Shown: one piece after another, positions 45,058 to 54,133 of the stretch | Numbering within the stretch: position 1 is the first letter of the stretch | Layout of the letters: each line of letters opens with the position of its first letter | NCBI GenBank assembly: GCA_910585415.1 | Contig: CAJUDT010000001.1 | Span: 62,001 to 126,000, forward strand | Reading direction: 5' to 3' | Length of the DNA stretch: 64,000 nucleotides | From: an uncultured Flavonifractor sp. | GTDB taxonomy: Bacteria > Bacillota > Clostridia > Oscillospirales > Oscillospiraceae | Notes under the pieces: model-generated | What the model saw: only the letters and a program-made list of their open reading frames with translations | The model's database searches: none | Told to the model about the DNA's origin: nothing | Program-made: the position numbers and the translations under genes

Positions 45058-45780
45058 TCACAGTGCCTCCTTGACAATCGTTCCTATTTTTTCTCCCAGA
45101 ACCACCCGCAGGATGTTCTGAGGGTCCTTCAGCGCGAAGAGTACAACGGGAATTTTGTTGTCCATGGACAGGGACGCGGCGGTGGAGTCCATCACCTGCA
45201 AGTGCTGGGCCAGTACGTCGTCATAGGTAATCATATCGTATTTCACGGCGCTGGGGTCCTTTCGGGGGTCGGCGCTGTACACCCCGTCGATGTTCTTGGC
45301 CAGCAGAATGGCGTTGGCGTCAATCTCCGCCGCCCGGAGCACGGCGGCAGTATCGGTGGAGAAATAGGGGTTGCCGGTGCCGCAGCCAAAAATGACCACC
45401 CTCCCCTTCTCCATGTGCCGGATGGCCTTGGAACGGATGTAGGGTTCCGCGATGGAGCGCATTTCGATGGCGGTCATGACCCGCACATCCACGCCCTTCT
45501 GTTCCAGCACATCGGCCACGGCAAGAGCGTTGATGGAGGTGGCCAGCATCCCCATATGGTCGGCGCGGGTGCGCTCCATGCGGTCCCCGCCGTCCTTGAG
45601 GCCCCGCCAGAAGTTGCCGCCTCCCACCACAATGCCCACCTGCACACCGATGGACACACATTCCTTAATGACATCACATACATTTCCGATTACATCGAAA
45701 TCCAGCCCCCGGCTGGCCTCACCGGCCAGAGCCTCTCCGCTGACCTTCAGCAATACCCGCTTATACTGTGGCTCCTTCAT
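45058..45780 (-). CDS. pyrH: UMP kinase
   Basis: The 240-residue enzyme phosphorylates UMP. It shows [13 protein letters not shown] at the N-terminus, [26 protein letters not shown], and the C-terminal half [20 protein letters not shown]. The ATG at 45780 has an AAAGGAG site; the open frame upstream to 45849 covers the promoter -35 and is therefore not coding. It heads the long envelope/replication gene run. Confidence 0.97.
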   Translation of the reverse strand: MKEPQYKRVLLKVSGEALAGEASRGLDFDVIGNVCDVIKECVSIGVQVGIVVGGGNFWRGLKDGGDRMERTRADHMGMLATSINALAVADVLEQKGVDVRVMTAIEMRSIAEPYIRSKAIRHMEKGRVVIFGCGTGNPYFSTDTAAVLRAAEIDANAILLAKNIDGVYSADPRKDPSAVKYDMITYDDVLAQHLQVMDSTAASLSMDNKIPVVLFALKDPQNILRVVLGEKIGTIVKEAL

Positions 45781-45820
45781 GCCCTCAGCTCCTTTAGTAG
45801 AAATGGGAATCGTCCCCTCT

Positions 45821-45849
45821 ATTTTAATATAAACGCGCCCATATTGCAA
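45821..45849 (-). promoter_or_regulatory. Promoter of the pyrH-frr-uppS-cdsA run
   Basis: A -35 TTGCAA and a -10 TAAAAT are separated by 17 bp, 40 bases upstream of the pyrH ATG. Confidence 0.65.
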
Positions 45850-45952
45850 TCATAACCGTTATAATATTTGTACCCATTTCCGAACTGTATGAAACCGCTG
45901 TTTTTTCCGTGTTATTCCATCGAATTTTTCTTCAAACCGGCCCTGCCGGTGC

Positions 45953-45995
45953 AAAAAAATACCCGCTGAAGGGCACGAAGCCTCTCAGCGGGTAT
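45953..45995 (-). terminator. Terminator of the BMP lipoprotein gene
   Basis: On the minus strand ATACCCGCTGA and TCAGCGGGTAT form a perfect 11-bp stem followed by seven T residues, about 20 bases after the stop. Confidence 0.9.
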
Positions 45996-46014
45996 AGAAT
46001 GGTTTTTGCTATGC

Positions 46015-47226
46015 TTACTTAATGTTGCCCAGGTAGTTGACGGTGATGGTCACGGTGGGCTCGGCAGCGATGTCGTCGGATACGGTAATGGTACCGTCGT
46101 ACATCCCCTTTACCAGAGCCTGATAGTCGGCCTCGCCGAAGGTGTCAGCCCACTGAGTGCTCTCGGGCAGCTGCACATAGTTGGCGCTGGGGTCGTCGCC
46201 GGACACCATGCCCAGAGTTTCAATGTTGCCGCCATAGTTCGCCCAGTTGCCGTTGTTGATGACGTCGTCCAGGGTATCCAACACCGTGGGGGCCAGACCC
46301 TTCATAGCGGAGGTCACGGTCATACCCTCGCCGTACTTGTCAATGATCGCGGCCTGGTCCACATCCACGCCGATGAGCTTGCCGCCCACCTTGGCAGCGG
46401 CCTCGCAGGCGGAGGTGTAGATGCTGCCGCCAGCGGCAAAGACCACTTCTACACCGTTGTTGTACCAGGTGTCCATGTAAGCGGTGATGTCGGCGTCGCC
46501 ATAGAACTGGTTGCCATAGGCATACTCGATGGTCACATCACCAGTGATGCCCATTTCGGCAGCGGCGGCGTCAGCGCCCTGGACGAAGCCATAGCCGTAA
46601 CGCACCACGGCGGGCACCGACATGCCGCCCAGGAAACCCAGGTGCTTGTAGCCCAGCTTCACAGCGGCGTAGCCGGCCATATAACCACTCAACTCTTCCT
46701 GATACACAGCGCAGTAGGTGTTGTCCAGCAGGGTGTAATTGGGCAGGTCGACCTCGGCCACATCCAGAGCAATGAACTTCACGTCGGGATAGAGCTCGGC
46801 CACCTCTATAATCGTGGCGCCGAACGCGAAGCCAGGCATTACAATTACGTTGTAGCCATCCACCACAGCGGCATCCACCATGGCCACACGGTCAGCGGTG
46901 GAATCGCCAGCGGGCTTCTTGTAGGTGAAGTCCACACCGTTGGCGGTGCAGAACTCCTGGCAGGCCTCATACGTGGTCTGGTTAAAGGACTCGTCGGTGA
47001 TGTCGCCATAGTCGGTAATCATGGCCACCCGGAACTCAGTGTTAGCGGGGGTCTGGTCGTCGGGGGTCTGGTCATCGGGTGTCTGCGTGGCGGGAGCGGG
47101 GGTGTTCTGGTCCACAGGCGCGGGGGTGCTGGCGGCACCGCCGCTGGGATTGCCGCCGCAGGCCGCCAGAGCAAAGACCAGCGCAAGGGACAGGAGCAGT
47201 GCAGTCAGTTTCTTAGCGTTTTTCAA
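46015..47226 (-). CDS. BMP-family (nucleoside-binding) ABC substrate-binding lipoprotein
   Basis: The 403-residue product has a lipoprotein signal (LALVFALAAC, Cys at about 23), a Pro/Thr/Asp/Gln-rich linker with TPDDQ repeated, and a periplasmic-binding-protein fold with FRVAMITDYGDITDESFNQ, GFLGGMSVPAVVRYGYGF and AGGSIYTSACEAAAKVGGKLIGVDVDQ in parts. The BMP family mostly binds purine or pyrimidine nucleosides. No ABC permease or ATPase lies next to it, so it is an orphan binding protein here. The nearby deoC makes nucleoside uptake plausible. Confidence 0.88.
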   Translation of the reverse strand: MKNAKKLTALLLSLALVFALAACGGNPSGGAASTPAPVDQNTPAPATQTPDDQTPDDQTPANTEFRVAMITDYGDITDESFNQTTYEACQEFCTANGVDFTYKKPAGDSTADRVAMVDAAVVDGYNVIVMPGFAFGATIIEVAELYPDVKFIALDVAEVDLPNYTLLDNTYCAVYQEELSGYMAGYAAVKLGYKHLGFLGGMSVPAVVRYGYGFVQGADAAAAEMGITGDVTIEYAYGNQFYGDADITAYMDTWYNNGVEVVFAAGGSIYTSACEAAAKVGGKLIGVDVDQAAIIDKYGEGMTVTSAMKGLAPTVLDTLDDVINNGNWANYGGNIETLGMVSGDDPSANYVQLPESTQWADTFGEADYQALVKGMYDGTITVSDDIAAEPTVTITVNYLGNIK

Positions 47227-47305
47227 TGATATCTACCTTCCTTTCCAAAAAATGGCCCAGTTCGGTAACGACACCTGTTGTCTTTTCCTCCCTGAGCTCG
47301 TCCCT

Positions 47306-47334
47306 ATTATACCCCATCCCCGTCCAAAGAGCAA
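47306..47334 (-). promoter_or_regulatory. Promoter of the BMP lipoprotein gene
   Basis: A -35 TTGCTC and a perfect -10 TATAAT stand 17 bp apart, with a leader of about 75 bases. Confidence 0.65.
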
Positions 47335-47423
47335 CCGCATTTTTGCCCGTCTCCCGCATTTTTTACAATTTCGTTACATCCCTGCCTCCCCGGCGGAAAA
47401 AAGGCGTGAATTTTGCCGGAACG

Positions 47424-47460
47424 CAAAAACCGCGCCGCAGGCACTTGCCCGCGGCGCGGC
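47424..47460 (-). terminator. Terminator after deoC
   Basis: On the minus strand CCGCGCCGC and GCGGCGCGG (9 bp, perfect) are followed by five T residues, eight bases past the deoC stop. It closes the dnaX-deoC run. Confidence 0.88.
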
Positions 47461-47467
47461 GATAAGC

Positions 47468-48133
47468 TCAATAACCCTGAGAAATCTCGTTTTTGACCAG
47501 CTTCACAATGGCGGAGGTCCCCAGACGGTCCGCGCCCAGGTGAATGAAGTCCTCCGCATCCTGGAGGGTGCGGATGCCCCCGGCGGCCTTGATTTTCACC
47601 TCGGGGCCGATGTGGGCCTTGAAGAGGGCCACGTCCTCCCGGGTGGCTCCGCCGGTGGAGAAGCCGGTGGAGGTTTTGATATAATCCGCCCCCGCCAGTG
47701 TCACCAGCTCACAGAGCTTGATTTTCTCCGCCTCGGTCAACAGGCAGGCCTCCACAATGACCTTCAGAATCCTCCCCTGACAGGAGGCCTTGACGGCACG
47801 GATTTCCGACAAAATATCCTCCCACCGGGCGTCCTTCACCCAGCCCAGGTTGACCACCATGTCAATCTCGTCGGCTCCGCCCCGGATGGCGTCCTCTGTC
47901 TCAAAAACCTTGACCTCCGTGGTGGCGTAGCCGTTGGGGAAGCCGATTACGGTGCAGATTTTCAAATCATTCCCCAGGTACTCCGCCGCCTGCTTCACAT
48001 AAGAGGCCGGAATACACACACTGGCGCACTCGTACCGCTTCCCATCGTCGCATACCTCCTGAATCTGCGCCCAGGTGGCCTCCTGCTTCAACAGGGTATG
48101 GTCGCAGCGGGAGAGAATTTCCTTGCTATCCAT
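47468..48133 (-). CDS. deoC: Deoxyribose-phosphate aldolase
   Basis: The 221-residue class I aldolase cleaves 2-deoxyribose 5-phosphate to glyceraldehyde 3-phosphate and acetaldehyde. Motifs: [34 protein letters not shown] (Schiff-base neighbourhood), [15 protein letters not shown] (active Lys) and [13 protein letters not shown]. It follows the DUF362 gene by 13 bases. Acetaldehyde production may connect functionally with aldehyde metabolism in the pdu region, but that is speculation. Confidence 0.96.
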   Translation of the reverse strand: MDSKEILSRCDHTLLKQEATWAQIQEVCDDGKRYECASVCIPASYVKQAAEYLGNDLKICTVIGFPNGYATTEVKVFETEDAIRGGADEIDMVVNLGWVKDARWEDILSEIRAVKASCQGRILKVIVEACLLTEAEKIKLCELVTLAGADYIKTSTGFSTGGATREDVALFKAHIGPEVKIKAAGGIRTLQDAEDFIHLGADRLGTSAIVKLVKNEISQGY

Positions 48134-48146
48134 AGGCTGCTCCTTT

Positions 48147-49274
48147 CTACTTTACCGGAATGAGCTCGTAGGAACGGGTGCCGACGCCAATCTTCTCACA
48201 GTGCTCCAGGCACACCTTCCAGTCGGTGTTTGGCATACTGTTGATAAAGTGGTCATGGTGGTCGCAAAAGCCCTCCCGGTGCATTTCGTCGTCCAGGGCG
48301 GAGCCGGGCAGGGGCTCCTGCCGCAGGCAGGCGTCGGCGCAGGCCTGGTCCAGGGCCACCGGGTCAAAGGAGGCGAACATACCCACGTCGGGCAGAATGG
48401 GTACATCGTTCTCTCCGTGGCAGTCGCAGTAGGGGGACACATCGATTACCAGGCAGATATGGAACTGCGGCCGTCCGTCCACCACCGCCTTGGTGTACTC
48501 GGCCATACGGCGCCCCAGCTCCTCCATGGCGCAGTCGTAGTCCGGCCGGATTGCGTCCGGATTGCACACGGCAATACACCGGCCGCAGCCCACGCATTTG
48601 TTGTGGTCAATGGAGGCCTTCCCCTCCCCGTCGTAGGCAATGGCGTCGTGGGCGCACTGAAGGGCGCACTTGCGGCAGCCGATACAGTATTTTTGGGCTA
48701 CCGTGGGCTTGCCTGCCGCGTGCTGCTCCATCTTGCCCCGGCGGCTTCCGCAGCCCATGCCCAGGTTTTTCACCGCGCCGCCAAAGCCGGTCTGCTCGTG
48801 TCCCTTGAAGTGGCTCAGGGAAAGAATTACGTCGGCCTCCATAATGGCCTTGCCGATTTTGGCGGTCTGAATGTGCTCCGCTCCGGCTACCGGAACCTCC
48901 ACATCGTCGTTGCCCCGCAGGCCGTCGCCGATGATAATCTGACAGCCGGTGCTCAGGGGCGAGAAGCCGTTCTCAAAGGCGGCGTCCAGGTGCTCCAGAG
49001 CGTTCTTTCTCCGTCCGGGATAGAGGGTGTTGCAGTCGGTGAGGAAGGGCAGGCCCCCCATGCTCCGCACCACATCGGCCACCACCTTGGCGTAATTGGG
49101 CCGCAGGAAGGCCAGATTGCCCGGCTCTCCAAAGTGCATCTTAATGGCGGTGAGCTTTCCCTCAAAGTCAATCTCGCCAATCCCCGCCGTGCGGATGAGC
49201 CGCTCCAGCTTTTGCAGCAGATTTCTCCCCGGCCTGCACCGCAGGTCGGAAAAATATACCTTCGCAGGTTCCAT
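48147..49274 (-). CDS. DUF362 protein with two 4Fe-4S clusters
   Basis: The 375-residue protein has a DUF362 domain (about 1-185, with [21 protein letters not shown] and [24 protein letters not shown] in parts), then a bacterial ferredoxin-like pair of motifs, [11 protein letters not shown] and [11 protein letters not shown], and a C-terminal DUF362 continuation. Its substrate is unknown; the family is thought to be an electron-transfer or maturation protein. The ATG at 49274 with GGAGGA is preferred over the long upstream frame. Confidence 0.88.
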   Translation of the reverse strand: MEPAKVYFSDLRCRPGRNLLQKLERLIRTAGIGEIDFEGKLTAIKMHFGEPGNLAFLRPNYAKVVADVVRSMGGLPFLTDCNTLYPGRRKNALEHLDAAFENGFSPLSTGCQIIIGDGLRGNDDVEVPVAGAEHIQTAKIGKAIMEADVILSLSHFKGHEQTGFGGAVKNLGMGCGSRRGKMEQHAAGKPTVAQKYCIGCRKCALQCAHDAIAYDGEGKASIDHNKCVGCGRCIAVCNPDAIRPDYDCAMEELGRRMAEYTKAVVDGRPQFHICLVIDVSPYCDCHGENDVPILPDVGMFASFDPVALDQACADACLRQEPLPGSALDDEMHREGFCDHHDHFINSMPNTDWKVCLEHCEKIGVGTRSYELIPVK

Positions 49275-49303
49275 TGTGTCATTCCTCCTATGCTCCGTCG
49301 TGT

Positions 49304-49849
49304 TTACTGCTTCTCTGCCCGGCCGCCGGGGAGCAGCTGATTCACAACTACCGCCACCGCCACGCCCACCAGAGTCTCGCCAATGCGCAAAATTGTGTAC
49401 CAATAACGGTCCGCTCCGCTGTGATTGATGATGACCACGCACAGCACCACGCAGCCAATGGCGCAGGCCGCAGGACGGCGGAGGACATTGCACAGCCAAA
49501 TGGTTACAATCACCCCCACGCCCAGCAGGAGCCCCGTCACCACCGGCTGCTTCAGCCAGTCGTCCAGCAGCAGGACCAGCAGGCCCATAACGCCCCCCAG
49601 CAGTGTGCCAATGACGCGGGATACCCCCTGGCGGACGCTCTGTTCAATGGAGCTCTGCATACAAATCACGGCGGCGATGCACGCGTAAAAGGGCCCGAGC
49701 GTCCCCTCCATGCCAATGCCCACCCACCGCAGCGGGTAAAACAGGAAATAGCATACCACCACCGCCACCGCGGTCTTGATGTTGCGCATTCCCACCTTGG
49801 GCAGGCGCTCCCTGAGCGCCCCGAGCTTCTCCGGCATCCAATGAGCCAT
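49304..49849 (-). CDS. FUSC / aromatic acid exporter family membrane protein
   Basis: The 181-residue protein has an amphipathic N-terminus, then about five membrane helices, with the family pattern MRNIKTAVAVVVCYFLFYP and VGVSRVIGTLLGGVMG-like (RQGVSRVIGTLLGG). Only the membrane domain is present, no long cytoplasmic domain. Substrate unknown. It follows ybaB by two bases without a clear ribosome site, suggesting translational coupling. Confidence 0.8.
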   Translation of the reverse strand: MAHWMPEKLGALRERLPKVGMRNIKTAVAVVVCYFLFYPLRWVGIGMEGTLGPFYACIAAVICMQSSIEQSVRQGVSRVIGTLLGGVMGLLVLLLDDWLKQPVVTGLLLGVGVIVTIWLCNVLRRPAACAIGCVVLCVVIINHSGADRYWYTILRIGETLVGVAVAVVVNQLLPGGRAEKQ

Positions 49850-49851
49850 TC

Positions 49852-50208
49852 TTAAAAGGGCAGGTTCAATCCGCCGGTGAGGCCCTGCATGGTGGCGGCC
49901 GAGTCCTGTTCCGCCGCCCGCATAGCCTCGTTCACCGCCGCTACAATCATGTCCTGAAGCATCTCCACATCCTCCGGGTCCACCGCGTCGGGGTCGATGG
50001 TCAGAGCGGACAGCACCCGCTTCCCGGTGACGGTGGCCGACACCGCTCCGCCGCCCGCAGCGGCTGTGTAGGTCTTAGCCTCCAGCTCCTCCTGCATCCG
50101 CAGCATGTCCTGCTGCATCTTTTGGACCTGCTTCATCATGTTTGCGTTCATGCCGCCGCCCATAGGCGGCATTCCGCCCCGGCCCCGGCTGTTGAATCCC
50201 TTTGCCAT
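49852..50208 (-). CDS. ybaB: YbaB/EbfC family nucleoid-associated protein
   Basis: The 118-residue protein has a Met/Gly-rich start, the helix NMMKQVQKMQQDMLRMQEELEA, and the strand pattern VSATVTGKRVLSALTIDPDAVDPEDVEMLQDMIVAAVNEA in parts. It binds DNA as a dimer. dnaX-ybaB is a strongly conserved pair; recR, which usually follows, is missing here. The ATG at 50208 has a GGGGAGA site. Confidence 0.95.
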   Translation of the reverse strand: MAKGFNSRGRGGMPPMGGGMNANMMKQVQKMQQDMLRMQEELEAKTYTAAAGGGAVSATVTGKRVLSALTIDPDAVDPEDVEMLQDMIVAAVNEAMRAAEQDSAATMQGLTGGLNLPF

Positions 50209-50221
50209 TGCTGTTCTCCCC

Positions 50222-51955
50222 TTACTCCTGAATGATAATATTGTCAAACTGGGCCCCCAGGGCCATCAGATCATCCAACTTGTCGTGTTCCGCCGGAGCG
50301 GAGCTCTCCGTCGCCGGGGATACCGGCTCCGCCCCGCCCGGCTGGAGGGCCGGAGGCTTCCCCACCGACACCGTACAGCGCACCGTCCTGCCGGTCATGG
50401 ACGAGGCCAGGGTGCCCACCGCCTCCAGCACGGCAGGCTTGCCCACCATGTTTTTGACGAACTCCGATTCCACCCAGAGGGTCAAGGCGTCCCCTTCCAG
50501 CCGCCCCTGAACCATGGAGGGGTTATTTAAGAAGGTATATTCCCCCATCGGCACCTTGCCCCGCAGGGCCGCAGTCAAATCCGGCCAGATGTCCGCAGAA
50601 ACTAGCCTGGACGCCGGGGGCACAGCGCTCTTGGGCGCGGCCGGCGGGGCTGCCGCAGGGGACGCAGGCGGCGGGTCGTACCACACCGGCTCCCCAGGCT
50701 CCTCCGGCAGAGGCGGACGATCCTCCTCCCAGGTCGGGCGTTCCTCCGAAACCGGGGCAGATACCGGCTGAACCGGAGCCGCAGGCGGGCTCTGAACCGC
50801 AGGCCGGACGCCGCCTGCCAAAAGCTCCTCTACGCGGGCCAGACGGGCGTTCAGCCCCGCCGCACTCTCGTCCAAAGAGGCGTCGCACAGGCGAATGAGG
50901 CAGAGCTCCGCGTCAGTGCGGCGGTTGCCGCTGCGGGACAGATTGGCCACCGTCTGCTGTACCTGCCGCAGCATCTGTACCAGCCTTTGTGTCTGAAAGG
51001 CGTTGGACAAGCGGCGCAGGGTGTTTTCGTCATATCCGCCATTGAGCAGGGCCGCGCCCCCCTGGGGGGCCGTCCGGCGGATAAGCAGGTCCCGCGTCAG
51101 GGCGGAGAGCTCATTCAAAAGGCTCCCCACGTCCTTCCCCGCCCCGTACAGCCGGGCCATCGTCTCCAGCGCGGCGGCGGTATCCCCTGCCCCAATCTGC
51201 TCCATCAGCCGCCCGGTCTCCAGATTCCCGGCCAGACCCAGGGCGTCCAGGACCTCCCCCTCTCCAATGGTCCCGCCGGTCCCGGCGCACTGGTCCAGCA
51301 GGGACAGGGCGTCCCGCATTCCCCCGTCGGCCAGACGGGCCAGCAGGGCCGCGCCCTCCTGGGTGAGGCCAATCCCCTCCTGTTCCGCCACATAGGACAG
51401 CCGCCCGGCGATGTCCCCAGGCAGAATCCGCTTAAAGGCGAACTGCTGACACCGGGACTTAATGGTCGCCGGGACCTTGTGGAGCTCGGTGGTGGCCAGA
51501 ATAAACATCAGATGAGCCGGGGGCTCCTCCAGAATTTTCAGCAGGGCATTGAAGGCGGCGGTGGAGAGCATGTGGACCTCGTCCACGATGTACACCCGCT
51601 TTTTCACAGCGGCAGGGGTATAAACGGCCTCGTCCCGCAGGGCGCGGACCTGGTCCACACCGTTGTTGGAGGCGGCGTCCAGCTCCAGCACGTCCAAAAT
51701 GGAGCCGTCCTCAATCCCCCGGCAGGAGGGACATTGGTTGCAGGGATTCCCGTCCACCGGATGCTCGCAGTTCACCGCCCGGGAGAGAATCTTAGCGCAG
51801 GTGGTCTTTCCGGTGCCCCGGGTGCCGGTGAAGAGATAGGCGTGGGACAGCCGCCCGGCGGCGGCCTGACGCTTCAATGTGTCGGTAATATGTCCCTGAC
51901 CCACCACGTCGTCGAAGGTCCGGGGCCGCCATTTGCGGTACAGGGCTTGATACAA
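50222..51955 (-). CDS. dnaX: DNA polymerase III gamma/tau subunit
   Basis: The 577-residue clamp-loader ATPase begins YQALYRKWRPRTFDDVVGQ, with Walker A GTRGTGKTT (44-52), a zinc module (CEHPVDGNPCNQCPSC), DEVHMLS and the sensor ATTELHKVPATIKSRCQQF. A proline-rich linker (about 380-450) joins the tau tail. A TTG at 51955 is proposed because AGGTGA is well placed and the product begins like the family; GTG at 51964 is the alternative. A terminator-like hairpin stands directly upstream, after the SRP RNA gene. Confidence 0.94.
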   Translation of the reverse strand: MYQALYRKWRPRTFDDVVGQGHITDTLKRQAAAGRLSHAYLFTGTRGTGKTTCAKILSRAVNCEHPVDGNPCNQCPSCRGIEDGSILDVLELDAASNNGVDQVRALRDEAVYTPAAVKKRVYIVDEVHMLSTAAFNALLKILEEPPAHLMFILATTELHKVPATIKSRCQQFAFKRILPGDIAGRLSYVAEQEGIGLTQEGAALLARLADGGMRDALSLLDQCAGTGGTIGEGEVLDALGLAGNLETGRLMEQIGAGDTAAALETMARLYGAGKDVGSLLNELSALTRDLLIRRTAPQGGAALLNGGYDENTLRRLSNAFQTQRLVQMLRQVQQTVANLSRSGNRRTDAELCLIRLCDASLDESAAGLNARLARVEELLAGGVRPAVQSPPAAPVQPVSAPVSEERPTWEEDRPPLPEEPGEPVWYDPPPASPAAAPPAAPKSAVPPASRLVSADIWPDLTAALRGKVPMGEYTFLNNPSMVQGRLEGDALTLWVESEFVKNMVGKPAVLEAVGTLASSMTGRTVRCTVSVGKPPALQPGGAEPVSPATESSAPAEHDKLDDLMALGAQFDNIIIQE

Positions 51956-51975
51956 AGCGGTCACCTCATATTCAT

Positions 51976-52006
51976 AAAAAACGGAGCGGAGCACCCTCCG
52001 CCCCGT
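51976..52006 (-). terminator. Terminator between SRP RNA and dnaX
   Basis: On the minus strand CGGGGCGGAG and CTCCGCTCCG form a 10-bp stem (one G-T pair) with a GGTG loop, followed by six T residues that end 12-20 bases before the dnaX start. dnaX expression may depend on read-through of this hairpin. Confidence 0.75.
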
Positions 52007-52078
52007 CGAATCGCCAGAGCCCGCGCCCCTTGGCGCAGCCATACAATGGATTCCCCCGCGCGCCTCCGGCGCAGGGCA

Positions 52079-52350
52079 GGACCGCACACCGGCCTTTGAA
52101 AGCTATGCTATACCCGTTACCCTGGCAGCCGGCTCAGGAGCGGGCACCCCGCGGCACAGGCCGCGATCCGCTTAGTGCTGCTCGGTTCCCCGCCTGACAC
52201 GGTTCACGGGACAGCCTTGCGCGGGACCGATCCATCATCACTGCTTACCGGGGTCAGACGGCACAGCATAGTTCCGGGGGCCGGGATTCATCCCTGCTGT
52301 AGCGGGTTGCAGGTACAGGGCACCGCTAACTCCCCGACTAGTGCGGCCTT
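52079..52350 (-). ncRNA. ffs: Signal recognition particle RNA, large (Bacillus) type
   Basis: The minus strand closely follows Bacillus scRNA: 5' GGCCGCACTAG-GGGGAG, TAGCGGTGCCCTGTACCTGCA (Alu loop region), AGCAGGG, then GTCCCGCGCAA, the S-domain core GTCAGG-GGGGAA-AGCAGC, and TGCCGCGGGGTGCC. The 5' CCGCAC pairs with the 3' GTGCGG. Outside the mature ends, 52065-52080 can pair with 52351-52363 and beyond, as in RNase III-processed precursors. It lies directly upstream of dnaX, the usual Firmicutes position. Ends are approximate. Confidence 0.93.
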
Positions 52351-52391
52351 GCCCCGCGCCGGAACACCACGCGGGGAAAGCTGTATGGGAT

Positions 52392-52420
52392 ATCATACAA
52401 CATTTTGCCACAGTTGGCAA
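52392..52420 (-). promoter_or_regulatory. Promoter of the SRP RNA gene
   Basis: A -35 TTGCCA and a -10 TATGAT are 17 bp apart, about 35-45 bases upstream of the mature 5' end. Confidence 0.75.
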
Positions 52421-52717
52421 GTTTCTATTTGAGATTTTTTTATTTTTTCCGAAATCATCCCCGTCTCACCTGAGCAGAACGCGTTTCCGCAGGTCATGGA
52501 GCTCCAAAGCCGCCCCTCCCCGCCCCTTTTTTCCACAGTTTACCACAATCTCCCCCAAACCGCAACACCGCCGCCACCATTTTGACAAAACTTCTCCTGT
52601 ACGCCGGTGCGCATTCGTGGTAAAATAGAGTCTGTTCGGAGTCCTCAACCACCCGCCGCTCCGGCGGGATTCCAGACCCGAACCAAATCTGTCCACGCCC
52701 AAAAAGGGGATGCTTAT
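52421..52717. other. Intergenic region before the NCS2 permease
   Basis: About 300 bases between the divergent SRP RNA promoter and the permease. It contains a TTGACA at 52583 and a TAAAAT at 52620, but their spacing (33 bp) is wrong for one promoter. No purine riboswitch or other known RNA motif was recognised. Confidence 0.4.
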
Positions 52718-54100
52718 ATGTCCAATCTGCTGGAGCGCGCCTTTCACCTGCGCGAGAACCACACCACCCCCCGCACGGAGGTCTTTGCGGGTCTGACCAC
52801 CTTCATGACTATGGCCTACATCCTGGCGGTCAACCCCATTATCCTCTCCGCCGCGGGCATGGACAGCGGCGCGGTCTTTACCGCCACCGCCCTGGCCTCG
52901 GCTCTGGCCACGGTGTTTATGGCCCTGCTGTCCAATTATCCCTTTGCTCTGGCCCCCGGTATGGGGCTCAACGCCTATTTTGCCTATACCATCGTTCTGA
53001 AAATGGGCTACTCCTGGCAGATGGCCCTGGCCGCCGTCTTTGTGGAGGGGATCGTGTTTGTGGTCCTGTCCGTCACTCCCGTTCGGGAACGCATCTTCAA
53101 TTCCATCCCCATGTGCCTCAAACACGCGGTTTCGGCGGGTATCGGGCTGTTCATTGCCTTTATCGGCCTGCAAAACTGCGGGCTGGTGGTTGCCGTGGAC
53201 GGCACTCTGGTGGGGATGTTCTCCTTCTCCCAGTCCGCCGCCCAGGGGACCTTTTCGACGGCGGGCATCTCCGCCCTCCTGGCTCTGGCAGGCGTGTGCA
53301 TCACCGGGATTCTGGTGGTCCGGCAGGTCCGGGGGAGCATCCTGCTGGGCATCCTGGCCACCTGGGTGCTGGGGATTGCGTGCCAGCTGGCGGGGCTCTA
53401 CGTGCCCGACCCCGCCGGGGGCTTTGCCAGCCTCCTGCCCGACTTCTCCCGGGGGCTGGCCGTGCCCAGTCTGGCCCCCACCCTGGGGCAGATGGATTTC
53501 TCTCAGCTGCTCTCCCCTGACTTCCTGATTGTGGTCTTTGCCCTGCTCTTTGTGGATGTGTTCGACACCATGGGCGGGCTGATCGGCATTGCCTCAGAGG
53601 CCAATATGCTGGATGAACAGGGACGCCTTCCCCGCATTCGGGGGGCGCTGCTCTCGGACGCGCTGGGCACCTGCGCCGGGGCGGTGCTGGGGACCTCTAC
53701 CACCACCACCTTCATCGAAAGCGCCGCCGGAGTTTCGGTGGGCGGGCGAACCGGGCTGTCAGGGCTGGTTACCGCCGGGCTGTTTGTGGTGTCCCTCCTG
53801 CTCTCCCCCATCTTCCTGGCGATTCCCTCCTTTGCCACCGCCCCTGCCCTGATTATCGTGGGTGCGATGATTCTCAAGACCATCGCAAAGGTGGACTTCA
53901 AAAATCCTCTGGAATACATCCCCGCCTTTCTGTGTGTGCTGGCGGTCCCCCTCTTTTACAGCATTTCCGAGGGCATCGCCCTGGGCGTTCTCTCCTATGC
54001 TGTCCTCCATTTGGCCGCTGGGCCGGAGGAACGGCGAAAGGCCGGGCCCTTTATCTACATACTGGCGTTTCTGTTCCTGCTGAAATACATCTTTCTCTAA
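52718..54100 (+). CDS. NCS2 family purine permease (AzgA/PbuG-like)
   Basis: The 460-residue protein has about 12-14 helices and AzgA-type features: RTEVFAGLTTFMTMAYILAVNP at the N-terminus, LAPGMGLNAYFAYT, FVDVFDTMGGLIGIA and GTSTTTTFIESAAGVSVGGRTGLSG in parts. These proteins import hypoxanthine, guanine or adenine with protons. The ATG at 52718 has an AGGGGAT site. The purine base transported is not determined. Confidence 0.93.
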   Translation: MSNLLERAFHLRENHTTPRTEVFAGLTTFMTMAYILAVNPIILSAAGMDSGAVFTATALASALATVFMALLSNYPFALAPGMGLNAYFAYTIVLKMGYSWQMALAAVFVEGIVFVVLSVTPVRERIFNSIPMCLKHAVSAGIGLFIAFIGLQNCGLVVAVDGTLVGMFSFSQSAAQGTFSTAGISALLALAGVCITGILVVRQVRGSILLGILATWVLGIACQLAGLYVPDPAGGFASLLPDFSRGLAVPSLAPTLGQMDFSQLLSPDFLIVVFALLFVDVFDTMGGLIGIASEANMLDEQGRLPRIRGALLSDALGTCAGAVLGTSTTTTFIESAAGVSVGGRTGLSGLVTAGLFVVSLLLSPIFLAIPSFATAPALIIVGAMILKTIAKVDFKNPLEYIPAFLCVLAVPLFYSISEGIALGVLSYAVLHLAAGPEERRKAGPFIYILAFLFLLKYIFL

Positions 54101-54133
54101 TGCCAATCCTGGACAGATGGGAGTGAACCGGTC

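Noticed and set aside
46015..48133. BMP lipoprotein and deoC as one nucleoside operon
   Set aside because: A strong terminator after deoC and a separate promoter before the lipoprotein gene show two transcripts.
52583..52625. TTGACA and TAAAAT upstream of the NCS2 permease as a promoter, or a purine riboswitch
   Set aside because: The boxes are 33 bp apart, and no purine aptamer core was found.
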